In this document: positions 54,244-63,972 of the stretch, piece after piece
Layout: every line of letters starts with the position of its first letter
Position numbering within the stretch: the first letter of the stretch is position 1
Assembly (NCBI GenBank): GCA_900466945.1
Contig: UBNV01000001.1
Span: forward strand, 310,001-374,000
From: Hyphomicrobiales bacterium
Lineage (GTDB): Bacteria > Pseudomonadota > Alphaproteobacteria > Rhizobiales > Rhizobiaceae
Length of the DNA: 64,000 bases
Direction: 5' to 3'
Made by a program: the position numbers and the translations under genes
Notes under the pieces: model-generated
What the model saw: the letters and a program-made list of their open reading frames with translations, nothing else
Told to the model about the DNA's origin: nothing
Database searches by the model: none

Positions 54244-54273
54244 AAGAGCCGGCGGATCACTCCGCCGGCCCTT
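54244..54273. terminator. Bidirectional terminator between the MFS gene and purH
   Basis: A perfect 9-bp GC stem (54248-54256 with 54261-54269) has CCTTTG on the plus side and TCTTTTC on the minus side, serving both convergent genes. Confidence 0.8.
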
Positions 54274-54295
54274 TGATCAGTTTGGCGGATGCCGC

Positions 54296-55912
54296 TCAGT
54301 GGCGGAAATGGCGAACGCCGGTAAAGACCATGGCGACGCCATGTTCGTTAGCAGCAGCGATGACCTCCTCGTCGCGCATGGAGCCGCCCGGCTGGATGAC
54401 GGCGGTCGCGCCTGCAGCAATCGCAGCCAGCAGACCGTCGGCAAAGGGATAGAAGGCCTCCGAAGCGACGGCGGATCCCTTGGTCAGCGGGACGGACAGT
54501 CCGAGCGCCTTTGCCGCATCCTCGGCCTTGAGAGCCGCGATCCGGGCCGAGTCGACGCGGCTCATCTGGCCGGCGCCAATGCCGGCCGTCTGGCCGTCCT
54601 TCGCATAGATCACCGCATTCGACTTCACGTGCTTGGCAATCTTGAAGGCAAACTTCATATCCTCGAGCTCGGTCGGGGTGGGCGCGCGCTTGGTCACCAC
54701 CTTCAGGTCGAGATCCTCGACCATGACATTGTCGCGGCTCTGCACGAGCAGACCACCGGAGACCGTCTTTGCCATGATGCCGCGCGAGCGCGGATCCGGC
54801 AGGGCGCCAGTCGTCAGCAGTCGCAGGTTCGGCTTGGCCGCGATGATCGCCTTGGCTTCATCCGTCACCTGCGGCGCGATGATCACTTCGGTGAAGAGCT
54901 TGACGATTTCCTGGGCCGTTTCGGCGTCGAGGATCTGGTTCAAGGCGATGATGCCGCCGAATGCCGAGGTGCTGTCGCAGGCGAGTGCTCGCTTGTAGGC
55001 TTCGACGAGGCTCTTACCCGTCGCAACGCCGCAAGGATTGGCATGCTTGATGATCGCACAGGCCGGACCGTTTTCCGGTGGAAACTCTGCGACCAATTCG
55101 AAAGCGGCATCGGTGTCGTTGATGTTGTTGTAGGAGAGCTGCTTGCCCTGGAGCAGGGTGGCGGTCGCAACACCTGGGCGGTTGTCGCCGCTCACGTAGA
55201 AACCGGCGCTCTGATGCGGGTTCTCGCCATAGCGCATCTTCTCCTTCAGGACACCGCCGACGACGCGGTAGGCCGGCATCTCGATCTCGAGCGCCTCGGC
55301 GAACCAGTTCGAGATCGCAGCATCGTAGGCAGCCGTGCGCGCATAGGCCTTGGCCGCCAGGCGCTGGCGCAGCGCATACGTCGTCTGTCCATTGTTCTCG
55401 GCAAGTGCTGCAACGACATCGGAATAGTCCGCCACGTCCGTGACGACGGTGACATAGGCATGGTTCTTCGCCGAAGCGCGGATCATCGCCGGGCCGCCGA
55501 TGTCGATATTCTCCACCGTGGTCGGATAATCGCCGCCGGCAGCGCGGACCTGCTCGAACGGATAGAGGTTGATGACCGAGAGGTCGATTGCCTCGATACC
55601 ATGCGCCTTCATAGCCTCAACATGCTCGGCATCGTCACGGATGGAGAGAAGACCACCATGCACGAGCGGATGCAGGGTTTTGACGCGCCCATCCATGATT
55701 TCCGGGAATCCCGTGATTTCGGACACGTCGGTAACAGGAAGGCCGGCCGCTGCCAGAGACTTGTGTGTACCGCCGGTCGAGAGCAGTCGGACACCACGTT
55801 CATGCAAAGCCTTCGCGAACTCGACGATGCCGGTCTTGTCGGACACCGAAAGAAGTGCGGTGCGGACACGCACGAGGTTGGGGGCGGGGATCTTCTTGGA
55901 TACGACGGCCAT
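54296..55912 (-). CDS. purH: Bifunctional AICAR transformylase / IMP cyclohydrolase
   Basis: A 538-residue PurH catalysing the last two steps of IMP synthesis. The N-terminal IMP cyclohydrolase domain (residues ~15-150) has [28 protein letters not shown] and [10 protein letters not shown]. The AICAR transformylase domain (~150-538) has [13 protein letters not shown], the catalytic [11 protein letters not shown] with Lys and His, and SDAFFPFxDG-like [10 protein letters not shown]. Complete and of standard length. It is downstream of the heparinase-like gene on the same strand, 103 bp apart. Confidence 0.97.
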   Translation of the reverse strand: MAVVSKKIPAPNLVRVRTALLSVSDKTGIVEFAKALHERGVRLLSTGGTHKSLAAAGLPVTDVSEITGFPEIMDGRVKTLHPLVHGGLLSIRDDAEHVEAMKAHGIEAIDLSVINLYPFEQVRAAGGDYPTTVENIDIGGPAMIRASAKNHAYVTVVTDVADYSDVVAALAENNGQTTYALRQRLAAKAYARTAAYDAAISNWFAEALEIEMPAYRVVGGVLKEKMRYGENPHQSAGFYVSGDNRPGVATATLLQGKQLSYNNINDTDAAFELVAEFPPENGPACAIIKHANPCGVATGKSLVEAYKRALACDSTSAFGGIIALNQILDAETAQEIVKLFTEVIIAPQVTDEAKAIIAAKPNLRLLTTGALPDPRSRGIMAKTVSGGLLVQSRDNVMVEDLDLKVVTKRAPTPTELEDMKFAFKIAKHVKSNAVIYAKDGQTAGIGAGQMSRVDSARIAALKAEDAAKALGLSVPLTKGSAVASEAFYPFADGLLAAIAAGATAVIQPGGSMRDEEVIAAANEHGVAMVFTGVRHFRH

Positions 55913-56015
55913 GGTTCACACTCCGAGCTGGCAGGCGCCCGGGAAATGCGGCAGCGGGCGCGATGCCGCCGCCTAGCACAGCTTCATCCCCGATGAAACC
56001 GCAAGATCACCGCCT

Positions 56016-57692
56016 TCAGGCGTGATGGGCAAGAAACCAGCGAATTTCCGCCCCCTCGAAGAGGATCTCGAGTTGCTGCGACTGGCGGATGCCCGACACG
56101 TCCGCAAAGAAGACGTCTTCAGTGATGGCCAGATGGCCCACAGGGATTGAAAACGTCCAGCTTTCTCCGTCGGGAGCAACCAGCCGGACCTTTTTGTCAT
56201 CCGATCTCTCAAGAGCGATCGATGGATGGATATGAAAGCGTGCGACGACCTCCGCGTCCGGAAGATTGGCGGTCGGAAGCCCGTCGGGAAGCAGGAGCCG
56301 GTCTCGTCCGGCGATCTTGGTGCCCTGCTCGTTGATGCGGATCTCCCGTTCGTGCACGACGCCGAAGCGCTCGACATATCCATCATGACGCGCCGACAAA
56401 CGGTCACTTCCGTCAGGACCAGTCTGCCGATCGACGGTGATCCGGCTTGGTCCGGACAACATGATCGGACCGAGATGGGAGGCACGTGCGATCCGCGCCG
56501 AAGAGACATCCCCGATGCAAAGCGTGCTATGTGCCGCAGTGGTTCGCGCGAGCTGGCGAAGACGCTCACCTGCAAAGCGGGGTGAACCGCTGTTGATGAT
56601 GAAGCGATTGCGCCCCGAGGAGAGCTCGAACGAGAGACAGCCGGCATGCGCCGTGGCGGAGAGACGTGCGGAGAGTGGGGTTCCCGCATCGACGAGAATG
56701 ATCGTTTCCCCACCGGCCAGCCGATGATAGCCGCCGTGCGGGAGAGCCTTGAACGGTTGCCCTGCGGTTTCGTCATAGCGCAAGACACTCATCAGATCGG
56801 TCGCGAGCGAGGAACTGGCACCATTGAAGAGAGCCAGATCACCGCTGCTGTGTCGGAAGAACCGTACCGCCGGATAGATCCGATCAATGACGGGAATGAG
56901 TTTCGGCGGAACATCGTGGCCGAGATTGATATAGCTCTGTCGCAAGGGCAGAAGATCAAACAGCAGATCCACCGAGGCTTGCGGGTTGCGTGAGTAGTGG
57001 CTGCCATCGGGCAGGACCTGCCGCTCCAACTCCCGGTCCAGCAAGCGCCCCGCACGGCGCACGGCTGCAGGGCGCGCTTCTGCGGCAATGGACGCCATGG
57101 CGATGGCAATCCGCGCCTTCAGCCGTGGCAAGCCCTCGGGCAGTGAGCCGACACGACGCTGAAGATACCGCACCTGCTGACTGAGGGATGCCGTGAAGCG
57201 GCGATAGAAGCCGGCTTCGGCGTCGTGCAGCACGACCGGTGAATGCGAGAGCCAGCTGATGATGCGGCGTGAAACGACATCAGGCTCCCAGGCAACGCCA
57301 GCGGCACGACCTCCATGCATGGAAATCCATTGATCCACGATCGCCCGTGCATGGGCGCAAGTGTCAGTGGACTTGTTTGCCCGCATATGACGCAGCCATC
57401 CGAATCCGTGCAGCCGCCTGGCAAACTGCAATGACGGCAGCTCGAGCGTGAACGGTGACTGGCCATCGGTGTCGAGCACCCGCCCGGCAAGCGGAAAGCG
57501 ACCACTCAGAATCTCTTCGGCGACGAAGGGATCCACAGCCCTCAGATCGGTGGGTGCAACGATGACACGAGTGACCCGGAAGCTGCCGGATGAGAGGCTG
57601 GTTGGCCTGGAAATTGCAGCTGCCAGCCGCAACCGACGCCACCCTTCGGCGACGTGCAGTGTGACCAGCTTGCGGCGATCGGCAAATCGCAT
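56016..57692 (-). CDS. Heparinase II/III family protein
   Basis: A 558-residue protein with an N-terminal alpha/alpha-toroid region (~1-290) and a C-terminal heparinase II/III-like beta domain (~310-540, with GYHRLAGGETIILVDAGTP, SFELSSGRNRFIINSGSP and the HSTLCIGDVSSA block). Family members are polysaccharide lyases or have lost activity. No signal peptide is visible, so action on a secreted polymer is doubtful. The rhizobial gene next to purH and rsmB is widely conserved; substrate unknown. Confidence 0.85.
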   Translation of the reverse strand: MRFADRRKLVTLHVAEGWRRLRLAAAISRPTSLSSGSFRVTRVIVAPTDLRAVDPFVAEEILSGRFPLAGRVLDTDGQSPFTLELPSLQFARRLHGFGWLRHMRANKSTDTCAHARAIVDQWISMHGGRAAGVAWEPDVVSRRIISWLSHSPVVLHDAEAGFYRRFTASLSQQVRYLQRRVGSLPEGLPRLKARIAIAMASIAAEARPAAVRRAGRLLDRELERQVLPDGSHYSRNPQASVDLLFDLLPLRQSYINLGHDVPPKLIPVIDRIYPAVRFFRHSSGDLALFNGASSSLATDLMSVLRYDETAGQPFKALPHGGYHRLAGGETIILVDAGTPLSARLSATAHAGCLSFELSSGRNRFIINSGSPRFAGERLRQLARTTAAHSTLCIGDVSSARIARASHLGPIMLSGPSRITVDRQTGPDGSDRLSARHDGYVERFGVVHEREIRINEQGTKIAGRDRLLLPDGLPTANLPDAEVVARFHIHPSIALERSDDKKVRLVAPDGESWTFSIPVGHLAITEDVFFADVSGIRQSQQLEILFEGAEIRWFLAHHA

Positions 57693-57848
57693 TCTGCATC
57701 CTGTCGATGGGATCGCAATGATCCGGCGGTTTCACCTCTGACGCCTGAAGTCAGACGCGCAATCCCGTTACATAGCGACATACGCCGTACCTGCGGAGCA
57801 GGGACGGCGGGAAGATCGAACTTCCCAACAGGTTTATTCAGATATTAG

Positions 57849-59237
57849 TTAAATTTTAGCAATGACCGCCGCGTAGAAGCCGTCCAGGCCACCAAGGTCC
57901 GGCAGCATGGCGGGCGTTGTTCGAAACTCACCCTTCGGCGTGAGCGCAGCCTCCAGACCCGGCCAGTCCGCCGGATTGATCGGCACAAGCCGCAAGCCGG
58001 TATCGTCTGCGAGGACACGAGAGACGACATCTTCACCCTCGGTCGGATCGATAGAACAGTTCGAAAAGACCAGCCGTCCGCCGGGCTTCAGAAGCGTGAG
58101 GGCGTGCCGAAGCAAGCCTTCCTGCACGGAAGCGAGTTTCGTGATGTCGCTGAGCTCCTTCGTCCAGAGCACGTCAGGGTGACGGCGCGTCGTGCCGGTG
58201 GAAGAGCAGGGAGCATCCAGCAAGATGGCATCAAAACTCTCAGCCGCATCCAGGGCGAGGAGATTGACGCAGCGAACTTCGGCCGAGAGGCCGAGCCGCG
58301 CGAGATTGCCTTCAAGCCGCTTCAGCCGCGATTTGGACTGTTCGACGGCGAGGACATCGCCGCCCGCCATCACCAGCTGTGCAGTCTTGCCACCGGGTGC
58401 AGCGCAGAGATCCGCTACGCGCTTTCCGGAAAGATCTCCGAACAACTGTGCAGGAAGGGCAGCGGCGGCATCCTGAACCCACCAGGCGCCTTCATCAAAG
58501 CCTTCGAGCGAGGGGATCGATCCTCGGAAGCGATCGAGCCGGATACTGCCGGTCGGCATAACTTGTCCGCCGAGCCGCTCCGCCCAGCCTGTCGCATCAC
58601 TCTTCACGGTAAGGTCGATCGTCGGGGGCTCAAGCTGTGATGCGGCGATGGCCAGCGCATGCTCTTCCCCATACACGTCCGCCAACCGCTGCATGAACCA
58701 GCCGGGCATGCAGGGAAGATCCTCCACGGATGCGAGTAGGGCGGTCTTCTCCCGACCGATCCGCCGCAGGATGGCATTGACCAGCTTGGCGAAACGGCGG
58801 CTGCGCGGATCGCCAGTTGCCTGCTCGACCGCAAGGTCTACCGCAGAATGGTCCGGAACGTCGAGATAGAGCATCTGCGCGGCGGCCACGACCAGCAGAT
58901 GGTGCAGCGATCTGGCGCCTTCCGGCAGCGGATTATCCAGGAGCTGTCCAATGATGGCGTCGATCCGAGGCAGGTGTCTGAGCGCACTCTGAAGGATCGC
59001 CTTGACGAGGCCGCGATCGGCATCGTTCAGCGGTAGAAAGGCCGGATTGCCATGCTCCGGATCAAGCATCCCGTCGAGCGAGGTCTTGCGATCGATTACA
59101 GCCGCCAGGATGCGGGTCGCGGCGATCCGCGCCTCAAGCCCCGGCTTCATGGACTGCCGGGAGAACCTCTCCCCGTGGCTCCTGTTTCCGGCCTGCTTGT
59201 TTTTCGGTTTACCCGTCGATGTTTCGCTCAAGACCAT
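57849..59237 (-). CDS. rsmB: RsmB/NOP-family rRNA (cytosine-C5)-methyltransferase
   Basis: A 462-residue SAM-dependent methyltransferase of the RsmB type, which modifies 16S rRNA (C967 in E. coli). An N-terminal NusB-like helical domain (~30-170) precedes the methyltransferase domain with [18 protein letters not shown] (SAM binding), [15 protein letters not shown] and [11 protein letters not shown]. The two latter segments hold the paired catalytic cysteines. The ATG at 59237 overlaps the 3' end of htpX by 10 bp; a TTG at 59231 is an alternative. Coupled to htpX. Confidence 0.92.
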   Translation of the reverse strand: MVLSETSTGKPKNKQAGNRSHGERFSRQSMKPGLEARIAATRILAAVIDRKTSLDGMLDPEHGNPAFLPLNDADRGLVKAILQSALRHLPRIDAIIGQLLDNPLPEGARSLHHLLVVAAAQMLYLDVPDHSAVDLAVEQATGDPRSRRFAKLVNAILRRIGREKTALLASVEDLPCMPGWFMQRLADVYGEEHALAIAASQLEPPTIDLTVKSDATGWAERLGGQVMPTGSIRLDRFRGSIPSLEGFDEGAWWVQDAAAALPAQLFGDLSGKRVADLCAAPGGKTAQLVMAGGDVLAVEQSKSRLKRLEGNLARLGLSAEVRCVNLLALDAAESFDAILLDAPCSSTGTTRRHPDVLWTKELSDITKLASVQEGLLRHALTLLKPGGRLVFSNCSIDPTEGEDVVSRVLADDTGLRLVPINPADWPGLEAALTPKGEFRTTPAMLPDLGGLDGFYAAVIAKI

Positions 59238-60190
59238 GGTCCTTTGGGTGGTTCGGCTTTGCCGCGCCCCCAACCGGTGGTCGGAACGGAACGCGCCGTG
59301 CGCGTTGCCTTAACAGGGGCCTCCGGCGGCGTCGATCCCCCAGAGCGGATATCCGTCATCGCCAGAAGCGCTTCGATGCGGTTTCGCGTGTTCGGGTGCG
59401 TCGAGAACAGATTGTCCATCCGCTGCCCGTTCAAGGGATTGATGATGAACATGTGCGCCGTTGCCGGATTGCGCTCGGCATCCATGTTCTCGATTTGCGA
59501 CGCATCGCCTGCGATCTTCTGCAGGGCGGAGGCGAGCCAGCGGGGCTGACCGCAGATCTCGGCCCCACGTCGATCGGCCGCATATTCGCGCGTCCGGCTG
59601 ATCGCCATCTGAACCAGCATGGCGGCAAGCGGTGCAACGATCATGGCGATGATGACGCCAATGAAACCGAAGGGATTGTTGCGATCATCACGGCCGCTGG
59701 AAAACAGGAAGGCGAAGTTCGAAAGCATCGAGATGGCACCGGCGAGGGTGGCGGTGATCGTCATGGTCAGCGTATCGCGGTTCTCGATATGGGCGAGTTC
59801 ATGCGCCATGACGCCAGCCACCTCTTCCGGTGTGAGGCGCTGGAGAAGACCGGTCGACGCAGCGACTGCGGCATTCTGCGGATTGCGACCCGTCGCAAAG
59901 GCGTTCGGCTGGGGATTGTCGAAAACATAGACTTTGGGCATCGGCAGGCCCGCATTGCGGGCTAGCTCCCGGACCATGATGTAGAATTCCGGTGCCGTTC
60001 GCTCATCGACCTCCTGCGCCCGGTAGGCACGGAGCACCATCTTGTCGGAATTCCAGTAGGAGAAGAAATTCATACCTGCCGCAACGACAAAGGCGATCAT
60101 CATGCCGCCCCTGCCACCGATCAGGAAGCCGACGCCCATGAAGAGGGCGGTCATGAAGGCAAGCAGCATGGCAGTCCGCATGGTATTCAT
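59228..60190 (-). CDS. htpX: Membrane zinc metalloprotease HtpX
   Basis: A 320-residue inner-membrane protease that degrades misfolded membrane proteins together with FtsH. The zinc motif HELAH is at residues 130-134, with the third ligand Glu downstream ([12 protein letters not shown]). Two N-terminal and two central helices are visible. The C-terminal tail ([20 protein letters not shown]) is low-complexity. A promoter candidate (60248-60275) and a hairpin lie in its leader. Confidence 0.95.
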   Translation of the reverse strand: MNTMRTAMLLAFMTALFMGVGFLIGGRGGMMIAFVVAAGMNFFSYWNSDKMVLRAYRAQEVDERTAPEFYIMVRELARNAGLPMPKVYVFDNPQPNAFATGRNPQNAAVAASTGLLQRLTPEEVAGVMAHELAHIENRDTLTMTITATLAGAISMLSNFAFLFSSGRDDRNNPFGFIGVIIAMIVAPLAAMLVQMAISRTREYAADRRGAEICGQPRWLASALQKIAGDASQIENMDAERNPATAHMFIINPLNGQRMDNLFSTHPNTRNRIEALLAMTDIRSGGSTPPEAPVKATRTARSVPTTGWGRGKAEPPKGPWS

Positions 60191-60216
60191 GGCGTGGTCC
60201 TCTCAAAGCAACACTC

Positions 60217-60235
60217 ACGGCAATTCTATTGCCGT
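60217..60235 (-). promoter_or_regulatory. Hairpin in the htpX leader
   Basis: A perfect 8-bp stem ACGGCAAT/ATTGCCGT with a 3-base loop lies between the candidate promoter and the ribosome-binding site of htpX. On the plus strand it is followed by TTTTCG and could act as a terminator for antisense transcripts. Confidence 0.5.
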
Positions 60236-60247
60236 TTTCGCCTGTTG

Positions 60248-60275
60248 ATTTAAAAAGCGGCGACCCCAATTTCAA
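60248..60275 (-). promoter_or_regulatory. Candidate promoter of htpX
   Basis: On the minus strand TTGAAA (60275-60270) and TTAAAT (60253-60248) are 16 bp apart. This fits sigma-70; the TTGAAA is also compatible with heat-shock sigma, but the -10 is not. Confidence 0.45.
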
Positions 60276-60315
60276 TGTTTGCGCATGAAATGCCGTCTCA
60301 GCAAAGGACGATGTG

Positions 60316-60522
60316 ATGTCAGAAGATCGTGAAGCCGATGTCAGCGTGGAAGAACAGCCACGTGAATTGAGCCCGGCTGCCAAGCGGGCACTCGCCGAAG
60401 CCGAGGAACGCCGTCGCAGGCAAGCCGCCGAGGCGATGCCGCCGGAGATTGGTGGGCGCGGAGGCGCCGATCCCGCTCGCTTTGGCGATTGGGAGATCAA
60501 GGGTCGCGCCATCGACTTCTGA
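60316..60522 (+). CDS. DUF1674 / SDHAF4-like succinate dehydrogenase assembly factor
   Basis: A 68-residue protein whose C-terminal half EIGGRGGADPARFGDWEIKGRAIDF carries the DUF1674 signature (GGR-G-DP-R-GDWE-KGR--DF). The mitochondrial relative SDHAF4/Sdh8 binds flavinylated succinate dehydrogenase subunit A during assembly; the same role is likely but unproven here. The N-terminal half is a charged helix rich in Glu/Arg. AGGA precedes the ATG at 60316. Confidence 0.88.
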   Translation: MSEDREADVSVEEQPRELSPAAKRALAEAEERRRRQAAEAMPPEIGGRGGADPARFGDWEIKGRAIDF

Positions 60523-60571
60523 GGAATAGTTGCCTATTGATTTGAGGGCATTCTCGGAATATGTTCCTACT

Positions 60572-61027
60572 ATGTTCCGGTCAGCACTTACTCATGTGAT
60601 GATTTTCCTCGCCTCTGCGTTTGCAGCGTCGGGACCAGCAGCCAGCCGGCAGATCGATGGGCCGGTCCTGGCGCATCTCGTCAAGGTCGTGGATGGCGAT
60701 ACCGTGCTGGTTGAGGCGATGCCCTGGCCGGATCACAAGGTGAGTACCTATGTCAGGCTCCGCGGCATCGATGCACCCGAACTGAAATCTAAATGCCCGA
60801 CATTCCGAAAAGCGGCCCTGCGCGCCAAGGAAGAACTGATCGACCTTGTGAACGGGCAGGGCATTGTGTCGCTGACCGCCATCTCGGGCGACAAATATTT
60901 CGGCCGCGTGGTTGCTGATCTGACGCTTCGGGGCGGGATCAGCCCGGCACAGCATCTCCTCGACGCAGGCCTGGTCGAGCCGTATCAAGGGCGATCAAAA
61001 AGCAAACGTCTTTGCCCGGACGATTGA
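60572..61027 (+). CDS. Secreted thermonuclease-like (SNase) protein
   Basis: A 151-residue protein with a signal peptide (MFRSALTHVMIFLASAFAAS) and a staphylococcal-nuclease-like fold: VVDGDTVLVEAMPW, VRLRGIDAPELKSKCP (with the Arg and Asp/Glu active-site residues) and YFGRVVADLTL with the second catalytic Arg. It should cut nucleic acids outside the cytoplasm. The ATG at 60572 gives a clean signal peptide. A TTG at 60530, preceded by GAGGAA, is a real alternative that adds 14 residues. Terminator follows. Confidence 0.82.
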   Translation: MFRSALTHVMIFLASAFAASGPAASRQIDGPVLAHLVKVVDGDTVLVEAMPWPDHKVSTYVRLRGIDAPELKSKCPTFRKAALRAKEELIDLVNGQGIVSLTAISGDKYFGRVVADLTLRGGISPAQHLLDAGLVEPYQGRSKSKRLCPDD

Positions 61028-61029
61028 AC

Positions 61030-61066
61030 AGAAAAAGGGGCTCCTATCGGAGCCCCTTTCTTGATT
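61030..61066. terminator. Bidirectional terminator between the nuclease gene and acs
   Basis: An 11-bp perfect stem (61034-61044 with 61049-61059), loop TATC. The plus side runs into CTTGATTTC and the minus side into TTCTGTTC after the T-rich arm. Confidence 0.85.
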
Positions 61067-61084
61067 TCTTTCGAAGACGAACGA

Positions 61085-63037
61085 TCAGGCGCTCTTGTTC
61101 TGCCGATTGGCGATCAAGTCGTCGACCACGGCGGGATCTGCCAGTGTCGACGTATCGCCAAGTGCGCCAAAATCATCTTCGGCAATCTTGCGCAGGATGC
61201 GGCGCATGATCTTGCCGGAACGTGTCTTCGGCAGACCCGGCGAGAACTGGATCTTGTCCGGCGTTGCAATGGGACCGATTTCGGTACGGACGTGTTTCAC
61301 CAGATCGGCGCGGAGCGCATCATTGCCCTCATGCCCGGACATCAGGGTAACGTAGCAATAGATGCCCTGTCCCTTGATGCCGTGCGGATAACCGACGACG
61401 GCCGCTTCCGACACGAGATGATGCGACACCAACGCCGATTCGACTTCCGCGGTGCCAAGGCGGTGTCCAGAAACGTTCAGAACGTCGTCGACGCGGCCCG
61501 TGATCCAGTAGTAGCCGTCCTCGTCACGCCGGCAGCCGTCACCGGTGAAATACTTCCCCTTATAGGTCGAGAAATATGTCTGCACGTAGCGATCGTGGTC
61601 ACCATAAACGGACCGCGCCTGGCCCGGCCAGCTGTCGGTAATGCAGAGATTACCGTCGGTAGCACCTTCCAGAACATTGCCTTCGTTATCGACCAGTTCC
61701 GGCTTTACCCCGAAGAACGGCTTGGTTGCAGAACCGGGCTTGAGGGCCGTGGCACCCGGCAGCGGCGTGATCATGATGCCGCCTGTTTCAGTTTGCCACC
61801 AGGTATCAACGACGGGCGACTTCTGCTCGCCAACGACGTTGTAATACCATTCCCACGCTTCCGGATTGATCGGCTCACCGACCGAACCGAGAAGGCGCAG
61901 CGACGAACGGTCCGAACGCTTGACGAAGTCGTCGCCGGCGCCCATCAGCGAGCGGATGGCCGTCGGTGCCGTGTAGAAGATGTTGACCTTGTGCTTCTCG
62001 ATCACTTCCCAGAAACGTCCCTGATCAGGGAAATTGGGAACACCTTCGAACATCAACGTCGTGGCACAGTTCGAAAGCGGACCGTAGACGATGTAGGAAT
62101 GGCCGGTGACCCAGCCCACATCAGCCGTGCACCAGTAAACGTCACCGTCGTGATAGTCGAAGACATATTCATGCGTCATCGAGGCATAGACGAGATAGCC
62201 GCCCGTCGTATGCATGACACCCTTCGGCTTGCCGGTCGAACCCGACGTGTAGAGGATGAACAGCGGATCTTCCGCTTTCATCTTCACCGGCGGGCATTCT
62301 GCCTTGACCGTGTGAACTTCCTGGTGATGCCAGATGTCACGGCCCGGCGCCCAGCCGATCTTGCCGCCAGTGCGGCGCACGACCAGAACCTTGTTGACGA
62401 TGACATACTGCTTGGCAGCGATATCGATCGCGATATCGGTGTTTTCCTTGAGCGGCACCGGCTTGCCACCCCGAACGCCCTCGTCGCAGGTGATGACGAA
62501 GGTCGATTCACAGTCGACGATGCGTCCGGCAAGCGCTTCGGGAGAGAAGCCGCCGAAGACGACCGAATGGATGGCCCCGATGCGCGCACAGGCGAGCATG
62601 GCATAGGTGGCTTCCGGGATCATCGGCATGTAAATGGTGACGCGATCGCCCTTCTTGACGCCGTGCTTCTTCAAGACATTTGCCATACGGCACACATGCT
62701 CGTAGAGCTCGTTATAGGTGATCTTCTTGTCGATATACGGGTTGTCACCTTCCCAAATGATGGCGGTGCGTTCGCCATGCGTCTTCAGGTGACGGTCGAT
62801 ACAGTTGTAGGAGACATTGGTCAGGCCGTCCTCGAACCACTTGATCGGGACCTTACCCTTGAAGGACGTGTTCTTGACCTTGGTATAGGGCTTGAACCAG
62901 TCGATGCGCTTGCCATGCTTGCCCCAGAACTTCTCCGGATCCTCGATGCTCTCCTGGTACCATTTCTGATACTTGTCATCGTCGATCAGGGCGCGGACTT
63001 TCGCCGCTTTCAGCACCGGATAGGTTTTGGCTGACAT
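61085..63037 (-). CDS. acs: Acetyl-CoA synthetase (AMP-forming)
   Basis: A 650-residue enzyme that activates acetate to acetyl-CoA via acetyl-AMP. The AMP-binding loop [11 protein letters not shown], the WWQTETGG segment and the C-terminal [17 protein letters not shown] with the catalytic lysine (the usual target of reversible acetylation) are intact. The start at 63037 ([15 protein letters not shown]) has GAGGAGG upstream. It diverges from the DUF1013 gene; a perfect palindrome lies in the shared gap. Confidence 0.97.
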   Translation of the reverse strand: MSAKTYPVLKAAKVRALIDDDKYQKWYQESIEDPEKFWGKHGKRIDWFKPYTKVKNTSFKGKVPIKWFEDGLTNVSYNCIDRHLKTHGERTAIIWEGDNPYIDKKITYNELYEHVCRMANVLKKHGVKKGDRVTIYMPMIPEATYAMLACARIGAIHSVVFGGFSPEALAGRIVDCESTFVITCDEGVRGGKPVPLKENTDIAIDIAAKQYVIVNKVLVVRRTGGKIGWAPGRDIWHHQEVHTVKAECPPVKMKAEDPLFILYTSGSTGKPKGVMHTTGGYLVYASMTHEYVFDYHDGDVYWCTADVGWVTGHSYIVYGPLSNCATTLMFEGVPNFPDQGRFWEVIEKHKVNIFYTAPTAIRSLMGAGDDFVKRSDRSSLRLLGSVGEPINPEAWEWYYNVVGEQKSPVVDTWWQTETGGIMITPLPGATALKPGSATKPFFGVKPELVDNEGNVLEGATDGNLCITDSWPGQARSVYGDHDRYVQTYFSTYKGKYFTGDGCRRDEDGYYWITGRVDDVLNVSGHRLGTAEVESALVSHHLVSEAAVVGYPHGIKGQGIYCYVTLMSGHEGNDALRADLVKHVRTEIGPIATPDKIQFSPGLPKTRSGKIMRRILRKIAEDDFGALGDTSTLADPAVVDDLIANRQNKSA

Positions 63038-63146
63038 GAATTCCTCCTCATGTTGACGGGCCACTACTGGCGACCAGGACCGTCCTCCCCGGCCTATCGC
63101 CGACATACATAGCAGGTGAAAAACAGCCAGCAATTAGACAAAGGTC

Positions 63147-63164
63147 ATTCGCGACTTCGCGAAT
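63147..63164. promoter_or_regulatory. 18-bp palindrome between acs and trcR
   Basis: ATTCGCGA-CT-TCGCGAAT is a perfect 8-bp inverted repeat. It ends on the first base of the -35 element of the plus-strand promoter and lies 110 bp before the acs start, a position from which a protein could control both genes. Confidence 0.6.
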
Positions 63165-63192
63165 TGCAATTTCGTTACATAATCGCTATAAG
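63164..63192 (+). promoter_or_regulatory. Sigma-70 promoter of the DUF1013 gene
   Basis: TTGCAA (63164-63169) and TATAAG (63187-63192) are exactly 17 bp apart, the best promoter match in the window. The leader would be about 72 nt. Confidence 0.7.
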
Positions 63193-63270
63193 GACGCCGA
63201 ATTCCCGGAAATAGTGGTTTAAACCCACGGCCCGCGACAACCGGCGCGGACCCTCAGAAGGATTGTATCC

Positions 63271-63972
63271 ATGGCTCAGACACTGCTCATGCCGAAGGCG
63301 ACCGCTGTATGGCTCGTCGACAATACCGCGCTGTCATTCGACCAGATCGCGCAGTTCTGCAAGCTGCACCCGCTCGAGGTGAAGGCAATTGCGGACGGCG
63401 AAGCAGCGCAGGGCATCAAGGGTCTTGACCCGATCGCAACCGGCCAGCTGTCGCGTGACGAAATCGCCCGCGCCGAGAAGGACGTGAACTACAAGCTCAA
63501 GATCTCGGAGCCGAAGGTTCGTGTACCCGACTCCAAGCGTCGTGGCCCGCGTTACACGCCAGTTTCGAAGCGCCAGGACCGCCCGAACGCCATCCTCTGG
63601 CTCGTGCGCAACCATCCGGAACTGAAGGACGCCCAGATTTCCCGCCTCGTCGGCACAACGAAGTCGACGATCGAGCAGATCCGCGACCGCACCCATTGGA
63701 ACTCTGCAAACCTTGCGCCGATGGATCCGGTAACCCTTGGCCTCTGCAGCCAGATTGACCTCGATCTCGAAGTGGAAAAGGCCTCGAAGGGCCGTCCGCT
63801 GCCCACCGCTGCCGAACTCGGCGCGACCCTCCAGTCTGCGAGCGAAACGGAAAATGCCGGTTTCAACTACGACCGCGAGGAAGAGAAGGAAATCGACGCC
63901 AACGCCGTCTTTGCCAAGCTTCAGTCGCTCAAGTCGGATCGTCCCGCAGACGAGGAAGACGACCAGTACTGA
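63271..63972 (+). CDS. trcR: DUF1013 family protein, TrcR-type cell-cycle regulator
   Basis: A 233-residue alphaproteobacterial protein of the DUF1013 family. Two helix-turn-helix-like blocks are visible: residues ~15-40 (DNTALSFDQIAQFCKLHPLEVKAI) and ~105-135 (LVRNHPELKDAQISRLVGTTKSTIEQIRDR). These support DNA binding. The C-terminal ~60 residues are acidic and probably disordered. The name TrcR is used for this family as a cell-cycle transcriptional regulator; I rely on recall for that. AGAAGG precedes the ATG. It has a strong promoter and a palindrome upstream. Confidence 0.88.
   Translation: MAQTLLMPKATAVWLVDNTALSFDQIAQFCKLHPLEVKAIADGEAAQGIKGLDPIATGQLSRDEIARAEKDVNYKLKISEPKVRVPDSKRRGPRYTPVSKRQDRPNAILWLVRNHPELKDAQISRLVGTTKSTIEQIRDRTHWNSANLAPMDPVTLGLCSQIDLDLEVEKASKGRPLPTAAELGATLQSASETENAGFNYDREEEKEIDANAVFAKLQSLKSDRPADEEDDQY

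Noticed and set aside
55913..56015. Regulatory element between the heparinase-like gene and purH
   Set aside because: No purine-riboswitch features or convincing hairpin with a T tract were found; it looks like plain spacer.
61061..63034. 657-codon plus-strand frame across acs
   Set aside because: Shadow of acs; same reasoning, and it would run through the bidirectional terminator's edge.
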